Source of the DNA: CAYJPV01 sp964372095
GTDB taxonomy: Bacteria > Acidobacteriota > Vicinamibacteria > Vicinamibacterales > JAKQTR01
Assembly: GCA_964372095.1 (NCBI GenBank)
Contig: CAYJPV010000001.1
Location: 310,001 to 374,000, forward strand
Length of the DNA: 64,000 nucleotides
Direction: 5' to 3'
Below are positions 1 to 10,508 of the stretch, piece after piece (position 1 is the stretch's first letter; the number at the start of each line of letters is the position of its first letter). The notes below the pieces were generated by a model. That model was not told the origin of the DNA, made no database searches, and worked only from the letters and a program-made list of their open reading frames with translations. The position numbers and the translations under genes are program-made.

Positions 1-1
1 C

Positions 2-1108
2 GGCGCCGCGTCCGAACTGCAGTACGGGCGGGTGCCCGCCGTGGAGCGCAGCCTCGCCGACAACCGGCGCGCCATGGCCGAGTTGCAGCGCGACACGCGC
101 ATGCTCAAGGAAGAGGTTGACGAAGAAGACATCGCCGAAGTGGTCAGCAAGTGGACGCACATCCCCGTCACGCGGCTGATGGAGGGCGAGGTGCAGAAGC
201 TCGTCCTGATGGAGCAGCGGCTCCACGAACGGGTCATCGGGCAGGACGACGCGATCACGGCGGTATCGAATGCGATCCGCCGGGCCCGGGCCGGCCTGCA
301 GGACCCGCGGCGCCCGCTCGGCAGTTTCCTGTTCCTCGGTCCGACCGGCGTCGGCAAGACCGAGCTGGCGCGGGCGCTGGCCGAGTTCCTGTTCGACGAC
401 GAGCAGGCGATGGTCCGGATCGACATGTCCGAGTATCAGGAGAAACACACGGTGTCGCGTCTGGTGGGCGCCCCGCCGGGATACATCGGCTATGACGAAG
501 CCGGCCAGCTCACGGAGGCCGTCCGGCGGCGTCCCTACTCGGTGGTGCTCTTCGACGAAGTCGAGAAGGCGCACGTCGACGTGCTCAACGTCCTGCTGCA
601 GCTCCTCGACGATGGGCGCCTGACGGACGCGAAAGGACGCGTCGTCGACTTCAAGAACACCGTGGTGATCATGACGTCGAATCTCGGCAGCCACTACATC
701 GCCGAGCGGGCGGTGGCCGGCGGCGACGTCGATGGGGAAACGCAGCGCCTGGTCGGGGATGCGTTGCGCGCGCACTTCAAGCCGGAGTTCCTCAATCGGA
801 TCGACGAGATCCTGTACTTCCATGCGTTGCGGCGGGAGCACCTGCTCGAGATCGTGGACATCCAGATCGCCTCCCTGCTGCGGCGCCTGGCCGACCGCAA
901 GATTCATCTCGAACTGACCGTGAAGGCCCGGCACCTGCTGGTGGACGAGGGATACGATGCCACGTACGGGGCGCGGCCGCTCAAGCGCACGATCCAGCGA
1001 AAGCTGCTCGATCCCCTCGCCCTCGCGCTGCTCGAGGGCCGCTTTGCCGACGGCGACACCATCGTCGTGGGCGCGGCGGGATCCGAACTTTCGTTCGAAA
1101 AGGGCTGA
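2..1108 (+). CDS. clpB: ATP-dependent chaperone ClpB, C-terminal part (cut by the window start)
   Basis: Only the last 368 residues are present; the frame is open from base 2, so the gene starts outside the window. The visible part runs from the end of the middle coiled-coil through the second AAA+ module. Walker A (GPTGVGKT) is near residue 113 and Walker B (VVLFDEVEKAH) near residue 180. The pore-type motif GAPPGYIGYDEAGQL and the C-terminal D2-small domain follow. ClpB is the hexameric cytosolic disaggregase that, with DnaK/DnaJ/GrpE, threads aggregated proteins through its pore. The middle-domain remnant and the NBD2 signature favour ClpB over ClpA/ClpC. The next gene starts 121 bases downstream behind its own promoter, so clpB probably ends its operon. 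Confidence 0.95.
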   Translation, partial: GAASELQYGRVPAVERSLADNRRAMAELQRDTRMLKEEVDEEDIAEVVSKWTHIPVTRLMEGEVQKLVLMEQRLHERVIGQDDAITAVSNAIRRARAGLQDPRRPLGSFLFLGPTGVGKTELARALAEFLFDDEQAMVRIDMSEYQEKHTVSRLVGAPPGYIGYDEAGQLTEAVRRRPYSVVLFDEVEKAHVDVLNVLLQLLDDGRLTDAKGRVVDFKNTVVIMTSNLGSHYIAERAVAGGDVDGETQRLVGDALRAHFKPEFLNRIDEILYFHALRREHLLEIVDIQIASLLRRLADRKIHLELTVKARHLLVDEGYDATYGARPLKRTIQRKLLDPLALALLEGRFADGDTIVVGAAGSELSFEKG

Positions 1109-1118
1109 TCGGGCGCCG

Positions 1119-1147
1119 TTGACGGGCCTGTGCCGACGGGATACGAT
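1119..1147 (+). promoter_or_regulatory. sigma-70-type promoter of the TonB-dependent receptor gene
   Basis: A -35 TTGACG (1119-1124) is followed by a 17-base spacer and a -10 TACGAT (1142-1147). Transcription would start near 1154, leaving a leader of about 75 bases before the ATG at 1230. The -10 and the bases after it (TACGATACCGG) recur exactly before the gene at 48441. Confidence 0.65.
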
Positions 1148-1229
1148 ACCGGCTCATCCCCCACATGAGCGGACGGGATCATCCGTCCGGAGAGTGTTGT
1201 CGGTCGAGGTCCAGCAGGACGGAGGATCC

Positions 1230-4148
1230 ATGCGTCGGAAGCTACTGTTGTTCGCACTGCTAGCTGCAGTGCTTGTCCCCTCATTCGCCACCGCCCAGCA
1301 GACCGGCACGATCAGCGGCAAGGTCAGCGACTCGGGTGGCGGCGTGCTGCCCGGGGTGACAGTCGAAGCGCGCTCGAATGTGATGCCCGCGCCCCGCGTC
1401 ACCACGACGGGCTCGGTCGGCGACTACCGGCTGCAGGCGCTCCTGCCCGGCACGTACACCGTGACCTTCGAGTTGTCGGGCATGGCCACCGTCACCAAGC
1501 AGGTGGAGGTCCGGCTGGCCCAGGACACCGTTGTCAATGCGGCGCTGGGCGTCGGGGGCGTGCAAGAGAACGTCACCGTCACCGCGTCGATCGTGCCCGT
1601 CATCGAGAAGGACTCGGCGTCGCTCAAGACCGGCGTGTCGGCAGAGCAGATCCAGTCCGTGCCGGTCGGCCAGGAATATCGGGACCTCGTCAAACTCATC
1701 CCCGGCGTGCAGTACACCCAGGACTCCGTCCGCGGACCGAGCGCCGGCGGCAGCGGTCAGGACAACACCTACAAGTTCGACGGCGTCAACGTCACGCTGC
1801 CGATGTTCGGCACGTTGTCGGCCGAGCCGGCGTCCCACGACATCGCCCAGGTCACGACGGTCAAGGGCGGCGCGAAGGCCGTGGACTTCGACCGTTCCGG
1901 CGGGTTCTCCATCGACTCGGTCAGCAAGTCCGGCACGTCCCGGTACTCCGGCCAGATCAGTTACCAGCTCCAGAACAGCAACATGTCGGCGGACGTCAAG
2001 AGCCCGACCGCGTCGTTGTCACGGTATGAGCAGGACCTGGCCTGGACGACCGTCAACGCCGGCGGGCCGGTCATCCCCAACAAGCTGTATTTCTACGGGT
2101 CGTACTACCGGCCCACCCGCAACCGCGACAATGCCGCCAACCTGTATGGCGAGTTGCCCAACTACGAAAGCGTGCGGAATGAAGGGTTCGGCAAGCTGAC
2201 GTTCACGCCGACGAACTCGGTGCTGCTCAACGCCAGCTACCGTCACTCTCACCGGCTCGACAAGGGCGACACCTTCGCGTCGACCTCCGCGGCCACGCTC
2301 GGTGCGGGCGCGGAAGCCTGGCAGAAGATCTTTACGGCGGACGGTTCGTGGGTCATCAACTCCCGGAGCTTCTTCTCGTTCAAGTACACCCACTTCGAAA
2401 ACCCGACCCGCGCGCGGCCGGACAATGTGGCCGACGTCACGGTCAACACGGGCATCGGGACGATGCTGGACGTGAACAACCTGGATCGGATCGGTGCGTT
2501 CGCGGTACCGACGCCCGTCGCGAACCAGGCGGCCTACAACGCTTTCATTCAGCCCCTGATCGACCGGTACGGGTACGTCCGCGACGGCGTCAAGACCGGC
2601 GGCGGCACGGTTGGCTACTCCACCGAGTTCAACGAGCAGGCGTTCTTCCGCGATGCCGGGCAGATCGCCTACAACATCACGTTGGGCAGCACGGTGCAGC
2701 ACGACCTGCACGTCGGCTACCAGATGTCCCTCGACTCCGAGGAACTGACGCGCAGTTCGAACGGGTGGGGCACCATCACCGTTCCCGGCGGCCGCACCAG
2801 CTATCAGGGCACCCCGATTTTCTACACGTCGACGCTGATCCTGCTGCGCACCGGCGCCACGCCGACCATCATCTCCGAGTACCGCTCGCAGAACTTCGAG
2901 GTCAACGACACGATCAAGTGGCAGAACTGGTCCTTCAACCTGGGCGTGATGGCCAGCAAGGACACGCTCTTCGGCCAGGGCCTGATCGAGGACCGGAACA
3001 CCGTGTCCGGGTACGCGGCCAAGACGGGATACAAGTACAAGATGTACGACATCCCGTTCTCGAAGATGATTCAGCCCCGGGCCGGCGCCACGTGGGCCTA
3101 CAACGGACGGGACACGGTCTACGCCAGTTACGCCCGGTACACGCCGGCCGCCAGTTCACTGCCGCGTGCGGCCGCCTGGGACCGCGCGGTGCTCAACCAG
3201 CAGAACCGGGTCCATTTCGACGCCACGGGCCGGCTCTTCGGCGTGGAGGTCATCGGGTCGTCCTCCGGGAAGCTGTTCCAGAAGGACATGACGCCCCGGA
3301 CGTCGGACGAGTTCGTCCTCGGCACGTCCAAGCAGGTCACCAACAACTGGTCGGTGAAGCTGTACGGCCGCTACCGGGAATCGAATCACTTCTGGGAAGA
3401 TACAGAGAACGACTCGCGACTCCGGTACAACCCCCCGGCGGGTATCCCGCGTGAGTTGTACATCGCCGACTTCGCCGCCCAGCGGGCACAGATCGGCAGC
3501 GGGTCGAGTTATGTCATCGCCGAACTCGACGGGGCGTACACGAAGTACTACGAAGCCACGCTCGAATCCGAGTGGCGGGGCAAAAAGGCCTTCGTGCGCG
3601 GGTCCTACACCCACAGTCATTACTGGGGCAACTTCGACCAGGACAACTCGACAACGGGCAACGACGCGGCGATCTTCATCGGATCGTCCAACATTGCCGA
3701 CGGCGGAGGCCGGCAACTGTGGGACAACAAGGACGGCACGCTGCGCGGCGACCGCCCGCACATGCTGAAGGTCTACGGCTACTACCTGCTGCCGTGGCAG
3801 GCCAGCATCGGCACGTATGCCATCCTGCAGTCGGGCCAGCCGTGGGAGGCGTGGAGCTACGAGCCGTACTTGCCGTACATCGGGACGAGCACGAGCGATA
3901 CGAACCGGTACGCCGAAGAAGCCGGATCACGCCGGACCCCGACGCATTACCAGATGGACTTGAATTACACGCAGAGCCTCCGGTTCCTGACGCGCTATAA
4001 CGCCCAGGTCTCGGTGGATCTGTTCAACGTCTTCGACAAGCAGACGGGCTACAACTACCAGCCCAGCGTGCACGCCTCGACGTTCGGGACGCCGCGGTCG
4101 TTCTTCTCCCCGCGGCGTATCCAGATTGCAGCACGGCTGCAGTTCTAG
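1230..4148 (+). CDS. TonB-dependent outer-membrane receptor with N-terminal carboxypeptidase-regulatory-like domain
   Basis: The product has 972 residues. The ATG at 1230 was chosen because GGAGGA lies 3 bases upstream and a clean Sec signal peptide follows (MRRKLLLFALLAAV, cleavage after ATA at about residue 22). The open frame extends further upstream but without these signals. Residues about 26-105 form a CnaB-type regulatory domain (GTISGKVSDSGGGVLPGVTV), about 120-240 a plug domain, and the remainder a 22-strand-type barrel. The chain ends in Phe (RLQF), the usual C-terminal residue of outer-membrane barrels. This Oar-like architecture is greatly expanded in Acidobacteriota. It imports or senses a large substrate using TonB energy. 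Substrate and regulation are not evident; there is no SusD partner or anti-sigma neighbour. Confidence 0.9.
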   Translation: MRRKLLLFALLAAVLVPSFATAQQTGTISGKVSDSGGGVLPGVTVEARSNVMPAPRVTTTGSVGDYRLQALLPGTYTVTFELSGMATVTKQVEVRLAQDTVVNAALGVGGVQENVTVTASIVPVIEKDSASLKTGVSAEQIQSVPVGQEYRDLVKLIPGVQYTQDSVRGPSAGGSGQDNTYKFDGVNVTLPMFGTLSAEPASHDIAQVTTVKGGAKAVDFDRSGGFSIDSVSKSGTSRYSGQISYQLQNSNMSADVKSPTASLSRYEQDLAWTTVNAGGPVIPNKLYFYGSYYRPTRNRDNAANLYGELPNYESVRNEGFGKLTFTPTNSVLLNASYRHSHRLDKGDTFASTSAATLGAGAEAWQKIFTADGSWVINSRSFFSFKYTHFENPTRARPDNVADVTVNTGIGTMLDVNNLDRIGAFAVPTPVANQAAYNAFIQPLIDRYGYVRDGVKTGGGTVGYSTEFNEQAFFRDAGQIAYNITLGSTVQHDLHVGYQMSLDSEELTRSSNGWGTITVPGGRTSYQGTPIFYTSTLILLRTGATPTIISEYRSQNFEVNDTIKWQNWSFNLGVMASKDTLFGQGLIEDRNTVSGYAAKTGYKYKMYDIPFSKMIQPRAGATWAYNGRDTVYASYARYTPAASSLPRAAAWDRAVLNQQNRVHFDATGRLFGVEVIGSSSGKLFQKDMTPRTSDEFVLGTSKQVTNNWSVKLYGRYRESNHFWEDTENDSRLRYNPPAGIPRELYIADFAAQRAQIGSGSSYVIAELDGAYTKYYEATLESEWRGKKAFVRGSYTHSHYWGNFDQDNSTTGNDAAIFIGSSNIADGGGRQLWDNKDGTLRGDRPHMLKVYGYYLLPWQASIGTYAILQSGQPWEAWSYEPYLPYIGTSTSDTNRYAEEAGSRRTPTHYQMDLNYTQSLRFLTRYNAQVSVDLFNVFDKQTGYNYQPSVHASTFGTPRSFFSPRRIQIAARLQF

Positions 4149-4151
4149 GGA

Positions 4152-4179
4152 TCGGCTTTCGGCCATCGGCCATCGGCCG
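4152..4179. repeat. heptamer tandem array after the TonB receptor stop
   Basis: Four contiguous 7-base units, TCGGCTT, TCGGCCA, TCGGCCA and TCGGCCG, start 3 bases after the TAG stop at 4146-4148. They share the exact 7-base period of the arrays at 8764, 12850 and 63062. Confidence 0.8.
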
Positions 4180-4196
4180 GCGGCACGCGAGTACAA

Positions 4197-4235
4197 CAGA
4201 ACGGCCCGGCGGAGCAGTTCCGCCGGGCCGTTCTG
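4197..4235. terminator. bidirectional intrinsic terminator between convergent genes
   Basis: A perfect 17-bp stem (4197-4213 with 4219-4235) closes a 5-base loop between two converging genes. It is followed by a short T-containing tract (TTCTGTTTCC) on the plus strand. It should end both the receptor transcript and the sulfatase-fold transcript. Confidence 0.75.
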
Positions 4236-4260
4236 TTTCCTGCCGCCTACTTGCTACTGC

Positions 4261-6306
4261 CTACTTCTTCTGAAACAACCGCTCCTGTTCGATCAGCGCC
4301 CGCGTCTCGGGTGACGCGCCCCGCCGCGCGCGGTCGATACGCGCCGCCCGGTCGGGCTCGTTGAGCAGGACGCTGACTTGCGCCCGCTTGAACAACGCCA
4401 TGGCATACGCCGGATGAGCGGCCGGCACGCGGTCCAACGCGTCGCGGGCCTGGGCGAAGTGCCGAGCGGCCAGGTACAACGCGCCCAGTTCGAGATCGTA
4501 CGAGGGCGTGTGCCCGATTGCCCGCGCGCCTTCGAAGGCCTCGATTGCGGCGTTCGTCTGGCCAGCCCGCATGGCGAGCAGCCCCAGGTGTGCCAGTTCG
4601 GCGCCGCCGGGCGCGCGCAGCGTCACGACGCGCCGCCGCAGTTCGACCGCATCGGCCAGGCGCCCCTGCCGTTCGCGCACGGTCGCCAGCGCTTCGAGCG
4701 CCGGCAGACGGTCCGGCCACACGCCCAGCACCTGCTCCAGGAGCGGAATGGCGCGCTCCCATTGCGCGCCCCGTGCGTAGTGCGCGGCCAGGTACATGCG
4801 CACGTCCATCGACTCGGGCGCCAGGCTCACCGCCTTCTCGAACGTCCCGACGGCGCGCTGGTCCTGGCCCAGCATCGAATACGCCGTCGCCAGCCGCAGC
4901 ACGGCGTCCAGATTGAACGGATCCCGGGTGAGAATCCGATCCAGCAGCGGGATCACGTCGCGGTAGCGGCCCGCGACGAACAGTCCTGAGGCCCGGTCGA
5001 GGCTGTCGAAGAGATCCACCATGTCCGCCGGCCGCGGCGCCCCCTTGCGCACGACGGGCGCCGCACCGGCGCTGACGTACCCCAGGCTGGCGAGTTCGCG
5101 GCGTGATTGCTCGTCCAGCACGTCCGGCGTACGGGCCACGGCCGCCGCGGGCACGGGATACTCGCGCAGTTCGCGCGGCACCCGGGACGCCACGGCCTCG
5201 TCTCCGGAACGGTCGTCGCGCTCGCCAGGATCGGCCACCACATCGTAGACCTCGACGCGGCCCGCGAGGATCCACTTGTGCCGGCCGTTCACGGCCATGA
5301 CCTGCGGCTGCCAGCCGTACGCCAGGAATGGTCGCATCGCCTCGCCCAGCACCACTTCGGTCGGTGCCTGACGCAGGCTGCCGGCAGCGTCAAGACCCGC
5401 CCAGTCGAGAATCGTATGGAACACGCGCCGGATACTCACCGGGGTCTCGCTCACGCCAGGCGAGACGCCGGGTCCCGCCATGATCAGCGGCACGTGCATG
5501 GTCGACTGGTACACCAGATTCCCATGGAGGAACTCGCCATGCTCGCCAAGGCCCTCACCATGGTCCGCCACGATCAGCATCGCGGCAGGCCCGGTTGATC
5601 GACCTTCGAAGGCCTTCACCAGTCGTCCGATCTGTTCGTCCATGTAGGCGACTTCGCCCAGATACGGCGTGCGCGCGAAACGCTCCCGGTACGGGGGCGG
5701 CGGCGTATAGGGATGATGCGGGTCGTAGTAGTGCACCCACAGGAACAGGGGCTGCCGGGGAGCCGACGCCAGGTAGGCCAACGCCGCCGCGGTTGTCTCA
5801 GTGGCCGTACGTTCGGCCTGACCGGCGGGGAACGTCTCGTCGTACACCTCGAACCCGCGGGCAAGGCCGAACCGCCCGGAGAGCGTAAACGACGACACGA
5901 ACGCCGCCGTGGCGTAGCCGGCCGCACGCAGCCGCTCGGTCACCAGGACGTGACCGGCCTGCAGTGTGCGGGCGTTCTCGCGAATGGCGTGCCCCGCCGG
6001 GTACAGGCCGGTCAGCATTGACGCGTGCGACGGCAACGTCTCGGGTACGGGCGCATAGGCGTGGCGGAACCGAAGCCCCGCCGCCGCGATCGCCGTGATG
6101 GCCGGCGTCGTGACGCCCACGGCTTCCGGGCCGACCGCATCCGCCCGCGTCGTATCGAGCGTCACCAGCAGAATCGACGGCCTGGCTGGTGGCGGGCCCT
6201 GGGGCGCAGGCCCGGCCGATCCCCCGCACGCCCCGGTCGACACAGCCAGGACCACCGCCGCGATGATTAGCCAGAGCCGGAATCCGGGCCGCGCAGATCC
6301 TCTCAT
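4261..6306 (-). CDS. sulfatase/alkaline-phosphatase-fold lipoprotein with C-terminal TPR repeats
   Basis: The product has 681 residues. The N-terminus is a lipoprotein-type signal ending STGAC, with Cys27 as the likely lipid anchor. The catalytic domain follows, with the metal-binding strand ILLVTLDTTRAD (Asp51, Asp56) and a later ADHGEGLGEHGEF motif that carries the other metal ligands. The nucleophile loop reads PETLPSHASMLTG: Thr90 occupies the place of the Cys or Ser that becomes formylglycine in true sulfatases. The active site therefore looks like a phospho-transferase or diesterase rather than an arylsulfatase. From about residue 430 there are several TPR repeats. An SD-like GGGGACAG precedes the ATG at 6306. 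It probably acts in the periplasm; the substrate is unknown. The gene is transcribed alone or after the CDGSH gene. Confidence 0.85.
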   Translation of the reverse strand: MRGSARPGFRLWLIIAAVVLAVSTGACGGSAGPAPQGPPPARPSILLVTLDTTRADAVGPEAVGVTTPAITAIAAAGLRFRHAYAPVPETLPSHASMLTGLYPAGHAIRENARTLQAGHVLVTERLRAAGYATAAFVSSFTLSGRFGLARGFEVYDETFPAGQAERTATETTAAALAYLASAPRQPLFLWVHYYDPHHPYTPPPPYRERFARTPYLGEVAYMDEQIGRLVKAFEGRSTGPAAMLIVADHGEGLGEHGEFLHGNLVYQSTMHVPLIMAGPGVSPGVSETPVSIRRVFHTILDWAGLDAAGSLRQAPTEVVLGEAMRPFLAYGWQPQVMAVNGRHKWILAGRVEVYDVVADPGERDDRSGDEAVASRVPRELREYPVPAAAVARTPDVLDEQSRRELASLGYVSAGAAPVVRKGAPRPADMVDLFDSLDRASGLFVAGRYRDVIPLLDRILTRDPFNLDAVLRLATAYSMLGQDQRAVGTFEKAVSLAPESMDVRMYLAAHYARGAQWERAIPLLEQVLGVWPDRLPALEALATVRERQGRLADAVELRRRVVTLRAPGGAELAHLGLLAMRAGQTNAAIEAFEGARAIGHTPSYDLELGALYLAARHFAQARDALDRVPAAHPAYAMALFKRAQVSVLLNEPDRAARIDRARRGASPETRALIEQERLFQKK

Positions 6307-6357
6307 CGGTCTGTCCCCTTTCGCAGGGCGCCCCCGATACTGGTCCCCAAACGTGGC

Positions 6358-6390
6358 GGGCCGCCGCGAGACGTCGATCTCGGGCGGCCC
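6358..6390. other. strong stem-loop between the CDGSH gene and the sulfatase-fold gene
   Basis: The stem pairs 6358-6365 with 6383-6390 and 6367-6371 with 6378-6382, with one bulged G and a 6-base loop. It lies just downstream of the CDGSH stop on the minus strand. It could end or stabilise that transcript, but no U-tract follows, so an intrinsic terminator is not proven. Confidence 0.5.
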
Positions 6391-6413
6391 GGGAGGCTGT
6401 CGAGCGGTCGAAC

Positions 6414-6623
6414 CTACTGCCCTGGCGTCGCCGTCTCGGGAGCCTGGAACCCGATCCGGTTGTGCGCCCCGTCACAGAACGGCCGCTTCTGCGATGCGCC
6501 GCAGCGACACAGCGTGAACGGTCTCTTGGCCGGCTCAAAGACAGCCCCGGTCAGGTCCACCACAGTCACGTCGTCACCGTCCACCACAAACGGCCCATTG
6601 GGCCTCACCGTAATTTTCGCCAT
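6414..6623 (-). CDS. CDGSH iron-sulfur domain protein
   Basis: The product has 69 residues. The ATG at 6623 is chosen because an AGGAGG-type ribosome site lies about 7 bases upstream; the frame runs 17 codons further upstream without support. The C-terminal half carries the CDGSH signature C-x-C-x2-S-x3-P-x-C-D-G-x-H (CRCGASQKRPFCDGAH). Its three Cys and one His bind a redox-active 2Fe-2S cluster. The N-terminal half (MAKITVRPNGPFVVDGDDV) matches small bacterial family members. These are soluble, and the physiological partner is usually unknown. The gene lies between rho and the sulfatase-fold gene on the same strand, with a 126-base gap to rho. Confidence 0.9.
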   Translation of the reverse strand: MAKITVRPNGPFVVDGDDVTVVDLTGAVFEPAKRPFTLCRCGASQKRPFCDGAHNRIGFQAPETATPGQ

Positions 6624-6749
6624 CGCCAACTCCTCCTGGTTCACATCCTGCCGCCGCGCGGGAGAGCGGCACACGCTCGTGCTGTATGACGCCGCCGGGA
6701 GGCTCGACGATCCTGGCCGCGTCTCCGCGTGCGGCGCGAGGAGGACGTG

Positions 6750-8147
6750 CTAGCCCATACGCTGCATCGACGACAGGAACTCCGCGTTGCCCTTCGTCTT
6801 GGCCATCTTGTCGAGCAGCAGTTCCATCGCCTCGACCGGCGACAGGGGGTTCAGCACCTTCCGCAGCACCCAGATGCGGTTCAGGTCTTCGCGCGCGATA
6901 AGCAGTTCTTCCTTGCGCGTCCCGCTCTTCTGGATGTCGATGGCCGGGAACACCCGTTTGTCCACCAGTTTGCGGTCGAGGTGGATTTCCATGTTGCCCG
7001 TGCCCTTGAACTCCTCGAAGATCACGTCATCCATGCGCGAGCCCGTGTCGATGAGCGCCGTGGCGATGATCGTGAGCGAACCGCCTTCCTCGATGTTGCG
7101 CGCCGCGCCGAAGAACCGTTTCGGCTTCTGCAGGGCGTTTGAATCGAGGCCCCCCGACAGGACCTTGCCTGACGGCGGGATGACGGTGTTGTAGGCGCGC
7201 GCCAGCCTCGTGATCGAGTCGAGCAGGATCAGGACGTCCTTCTTGTGCTCGACCAGGCGCTTCGCCTTCTCGATCACCATCTCGGCCACCTGCACGTGGC
7301 GCTGCGCCGGCTCGTCGAACGTGGAGGAGATCACCTCGCCCTGCACCGACCGCTGCATGTCGGTGACTTCTTCGGGCCGCTCGTCGATCAGCAGGACGAT
7401 GAGGTACACCTCGGGGTGGTTCTGCGCCACCGACTGCGCGATGCTCTGGAGGAGCATGGTCTTGCCGGTCCTCGGGGGCGCCACGATCAGCCCGCGCTGC
7501 CCCTTGCCGATGGGGATCATCAGATCCATCACCCGCGCCGACAGGTTGTCGGCCACCGTCTCGAGTCGCAGGGCCTCCTGCGGATACAGCGGCGTGAGGT
7601 TCTCGAAGAACAGCTTGTCCCGGGCCTGATCGGGCGGCTCGAAGTTGACCGCTTCGACCTTGATCAGCGCAAAGTACCGCTCCCCTTCTTTCGGCGGCCG
7701 GATCTGCCCCGACACCGTGTCGCCGGTCTGCAGATCGAACTTGCGGATCTGCGAGGGCGAGACGTAGATGTCGTCGGGCCCCGGCAGGTAGTTGTAGTCC
7801 GGGGCCCGCAGGAACCCGAACCCGTCGGGCAACACTTCGAGCACGCCTTCCGAGAAGATGAACCCGCTCTGCTCCGTCTGGGCTTTCAGAATCTGGAAGA
7901 TCAGTTCCTGCTTCCGCATCCCCGTCGCGCCAGCCACATTGAGATCTTTGGCGATCTGCGTGAGCTTCTGGATGCTCATGTCCTTCAGCTCGGCGATGTT
8001 CAGGCCTTCGCCGGCGCGTTTCGGACCGCCGTTGCCCGCCGGCTTGGCCGGCTCCTGAGGGGTGTCGGCCTGGGGAATGTCGGGGGGCGCGGCCTGGCCG
8101 TTGGACGCGCGTGATCCTGAAGACTGGCGCTTGGGGTTGTTTGGCAT
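6750..8147 (-). CDS. rho: transcription termination factor Rho
   Basis: The product has 465 residues. Residues 1-50 are a hydrophilic, Pro/Gln/Lys-rich extension. The Rho N-terminal helical domain (LNIAELKDMSIQKLTQIAKDL) comes next, then the RNA-binding OB fold with GFGFLRAPDYNYLPGPDDIYVS. The RecA-like ATPase carries Walker A (PPRTGKTML) near residue 225 and VLLIDERPEEVTDM. Rho is the hexameric RNA helicase that ends untranslated transcripts. The length is close to that of other Rho proteins outside the gamma-proteobacteria. Its promoter is visible at 8243-8272, leaving a leader of about 90 bases where autoregulation could act, as known for E. coli rho. Confidence 0.97.
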   Translation of the reverse strand: MPNNPKRQSSGSRASNGQAAPPDIPQADTPQEPAKPAGNGGPKRAGEGLNIAELKDMSIQKLTQIAKDLNVAGATGMRKQELIFQILKAQTEQSGFIFSEGVLEVLPDGFGFLRAPDYNYLPGPDDIYVSPSQIRKFDLQTGDTVSGQIRPPKEGERYFALIKVEAVNFEPPDQARDKLFFENLTPLYPQEALRLETVADNLSARVMDLMIPIGKGQRGLIVAPPRTGKTMLLQSIAQSVAQNHPEVYLIVLLIDERPEEVTDMQRSVQGEVISSTFDEPAQRHVQVAEMVIEKAKRLVEHKKDVLILLDSITRLARAYNTVIPPSGKVLSGGLDSNALQKPKRFFGAARNIEEGGSLTIIATALIDTGSRMDDVIFEEFKGTGNMEIHLDRKLVDKRVFPAIDIQKSGTRKEELLIAREDLNRIWVLRKVLNPLSPVEAMELLLDKMAKTKGNAEFLSSMQRMG

Positions 8148-8242
8148 GATTCGACTCGGGGTGTTGATGCTGGACGTGTCAGGAACGAACGCGCGGGGTG
8201 GCAGGTCCCGCCTTACGGAGATGGGGGCGGCTTGGCGTTCCC

Positions 8243-8272
8243 ACTATAGGGCAGCCACCAAAAAGCTGTCAA
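8243..8272 (-). promoter_or_regulatory. sigma-70-type promoter of rho
   Basis: On the minus strand a perfect TTGACA (8272-8267) is followed by an 18-base spacer and TATAGT (8248-8243). Transcription would start near 8236, about 90 bases before the rho ATG. Confidence 0.75.
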
Positions 8273-8337
8273 TATTCCACGCCGGCGGGCACACGCCAAA
8301 CAGAAGCTGGCGGGTGGGGCCGTGCCGCCGGGCGTGC

Positions 8338-8361
8338 GGGCCGGTCGCCGTCGACCGGCCC
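8338..8361. other. 10-bp stem-loop downstream of the CoA-binding gene
   Basis: A perfect 10-bp stem (8338-8347 with 8352-8361) encloses the loop CCGT, 12 bases beyond the stop of the minus-strand CoA-binding gene. No T-run follows on either strand. It may be a 3'-end stabiliser or a weak terminator separating this gene from rho. Confidence 0.45.
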
Positions 8362-8373
8362 GTCACAGGCGTG

Positions 8374-8745
8374 TCAGAGTTCGGAAGGATCCTCTCCCAC
8401 ACCGCGGATTGAACAGGCCACGATGGGTTTGAGCCCGAGCGCCCGTGCTCGTTCAACCAGTTCCGGGCTCTCGGCGCCCGGATTCAACCACACTTCCGGT
8501 ACCTGCTTGCGCGCGATGTCTTCGAGCACCTGCACCCCGAGGCTCGGCGGCAGGTACACCGACGCCATGTCCACCGTACCAGGGACGTCGAGGATCGACG
8601 CGTACACCTTCAGTCCCTCGATTTCGGTTTCGCGCGGATGGATCGGCACGACCGTGTAGCCCTGCTTGACGAACGCACGGACGGCTTTGTTCCCGTACTT
8701 CGAGCGATCGGAGGACGCCCCGATCACGGCGACAACTTGTGGCAT
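8374..8745 (-). CDS. CoA-binding domain protein (YccU-like)
   Basis: The product has 123 residues and is a single CoA-binding Rossmann domain. VVAVIGASSDRSKYGNKAVR is the nucleotide loop. The second half carries the conserved VWLNPGAESPELVERARALG segment and the ACSIRG ending. Stand-alone proteins of this kind resemble the N-terminal domain of succinyl-CoA synthetase alpha chains and ADP-forming acyl-CoA synthetases. They bind CoA but have no proven reaction. The ATG lies only 8 bases after a perfect TATAAT, with no ribosome-binding site, so the mRNA may be leaderless. Confidence 0.85.
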   Translation of the reverse strand: MPQVVAVIGASSDRSKYGNKAVRAFVKQGYTVVPIHPRETEIEGLKVYASILDVPGTVDMASVYLPPSLGVQVLEDIARKQVPEVWLNPGAESPELVERARALGLKPIVACSIRGVGEDPSEL

Positions 8746-8753
8746 ATACGGTG

Positions 8754-8759
8754 ATTATA
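8754..8759 (-). promoter_or_regulatory. -10 element of the CoA-binding gene
   Basis: A consensus TATAAT (8759-8754, minus strand) ends 8 bases before the ATG at 8745. The region 17 bases further upstream is the heptamer array and shows no TTGACA. Transcription would start about two bases before the ATG. Confidence 0.55.
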
Positions 8760-8763
8760 GATC

Positions 8764-8867
8764 AGGGACTCGGGACTCGGGACTCGGGGCTTGGGGCTCG
8801 GGGCTCGGGGGTCGGGGGTCGGGCACTGGGGACTGGGGTGCCTTCCCCAATCCCCAATCCCCAATCC
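8764..8867. repeat. heptamer tandem array between pckA and the CoA-binding gene
   Basis: About ten 7-base units of the form NGGG(A/G)CT run from 8764 to 8834 (AGGGACT, CGGGACT twice, CGGGGCT, TGGGGCT, CGGGGCT, CGGGGGT twice, one 8-base unit, GGGGACT). After a short spacer, three CCCCAAT units follow (8845-8865), roughly the inverse complement in composition. The array directly abuts the TAG stop of pckA (8868-8870 on the minus strand). G-run spacing would permit G-quadruplexes. Confidence 0.9.

Positions 8868-10504
<1,637 letters not shown>

Positions 10505-10508
<4 letters not shown>

Noticed and set aside
8764..8867. Possible CRISPR array
   Set aside because: The units are 7 bases long and contiguous without spacers, and no cas genes are present.
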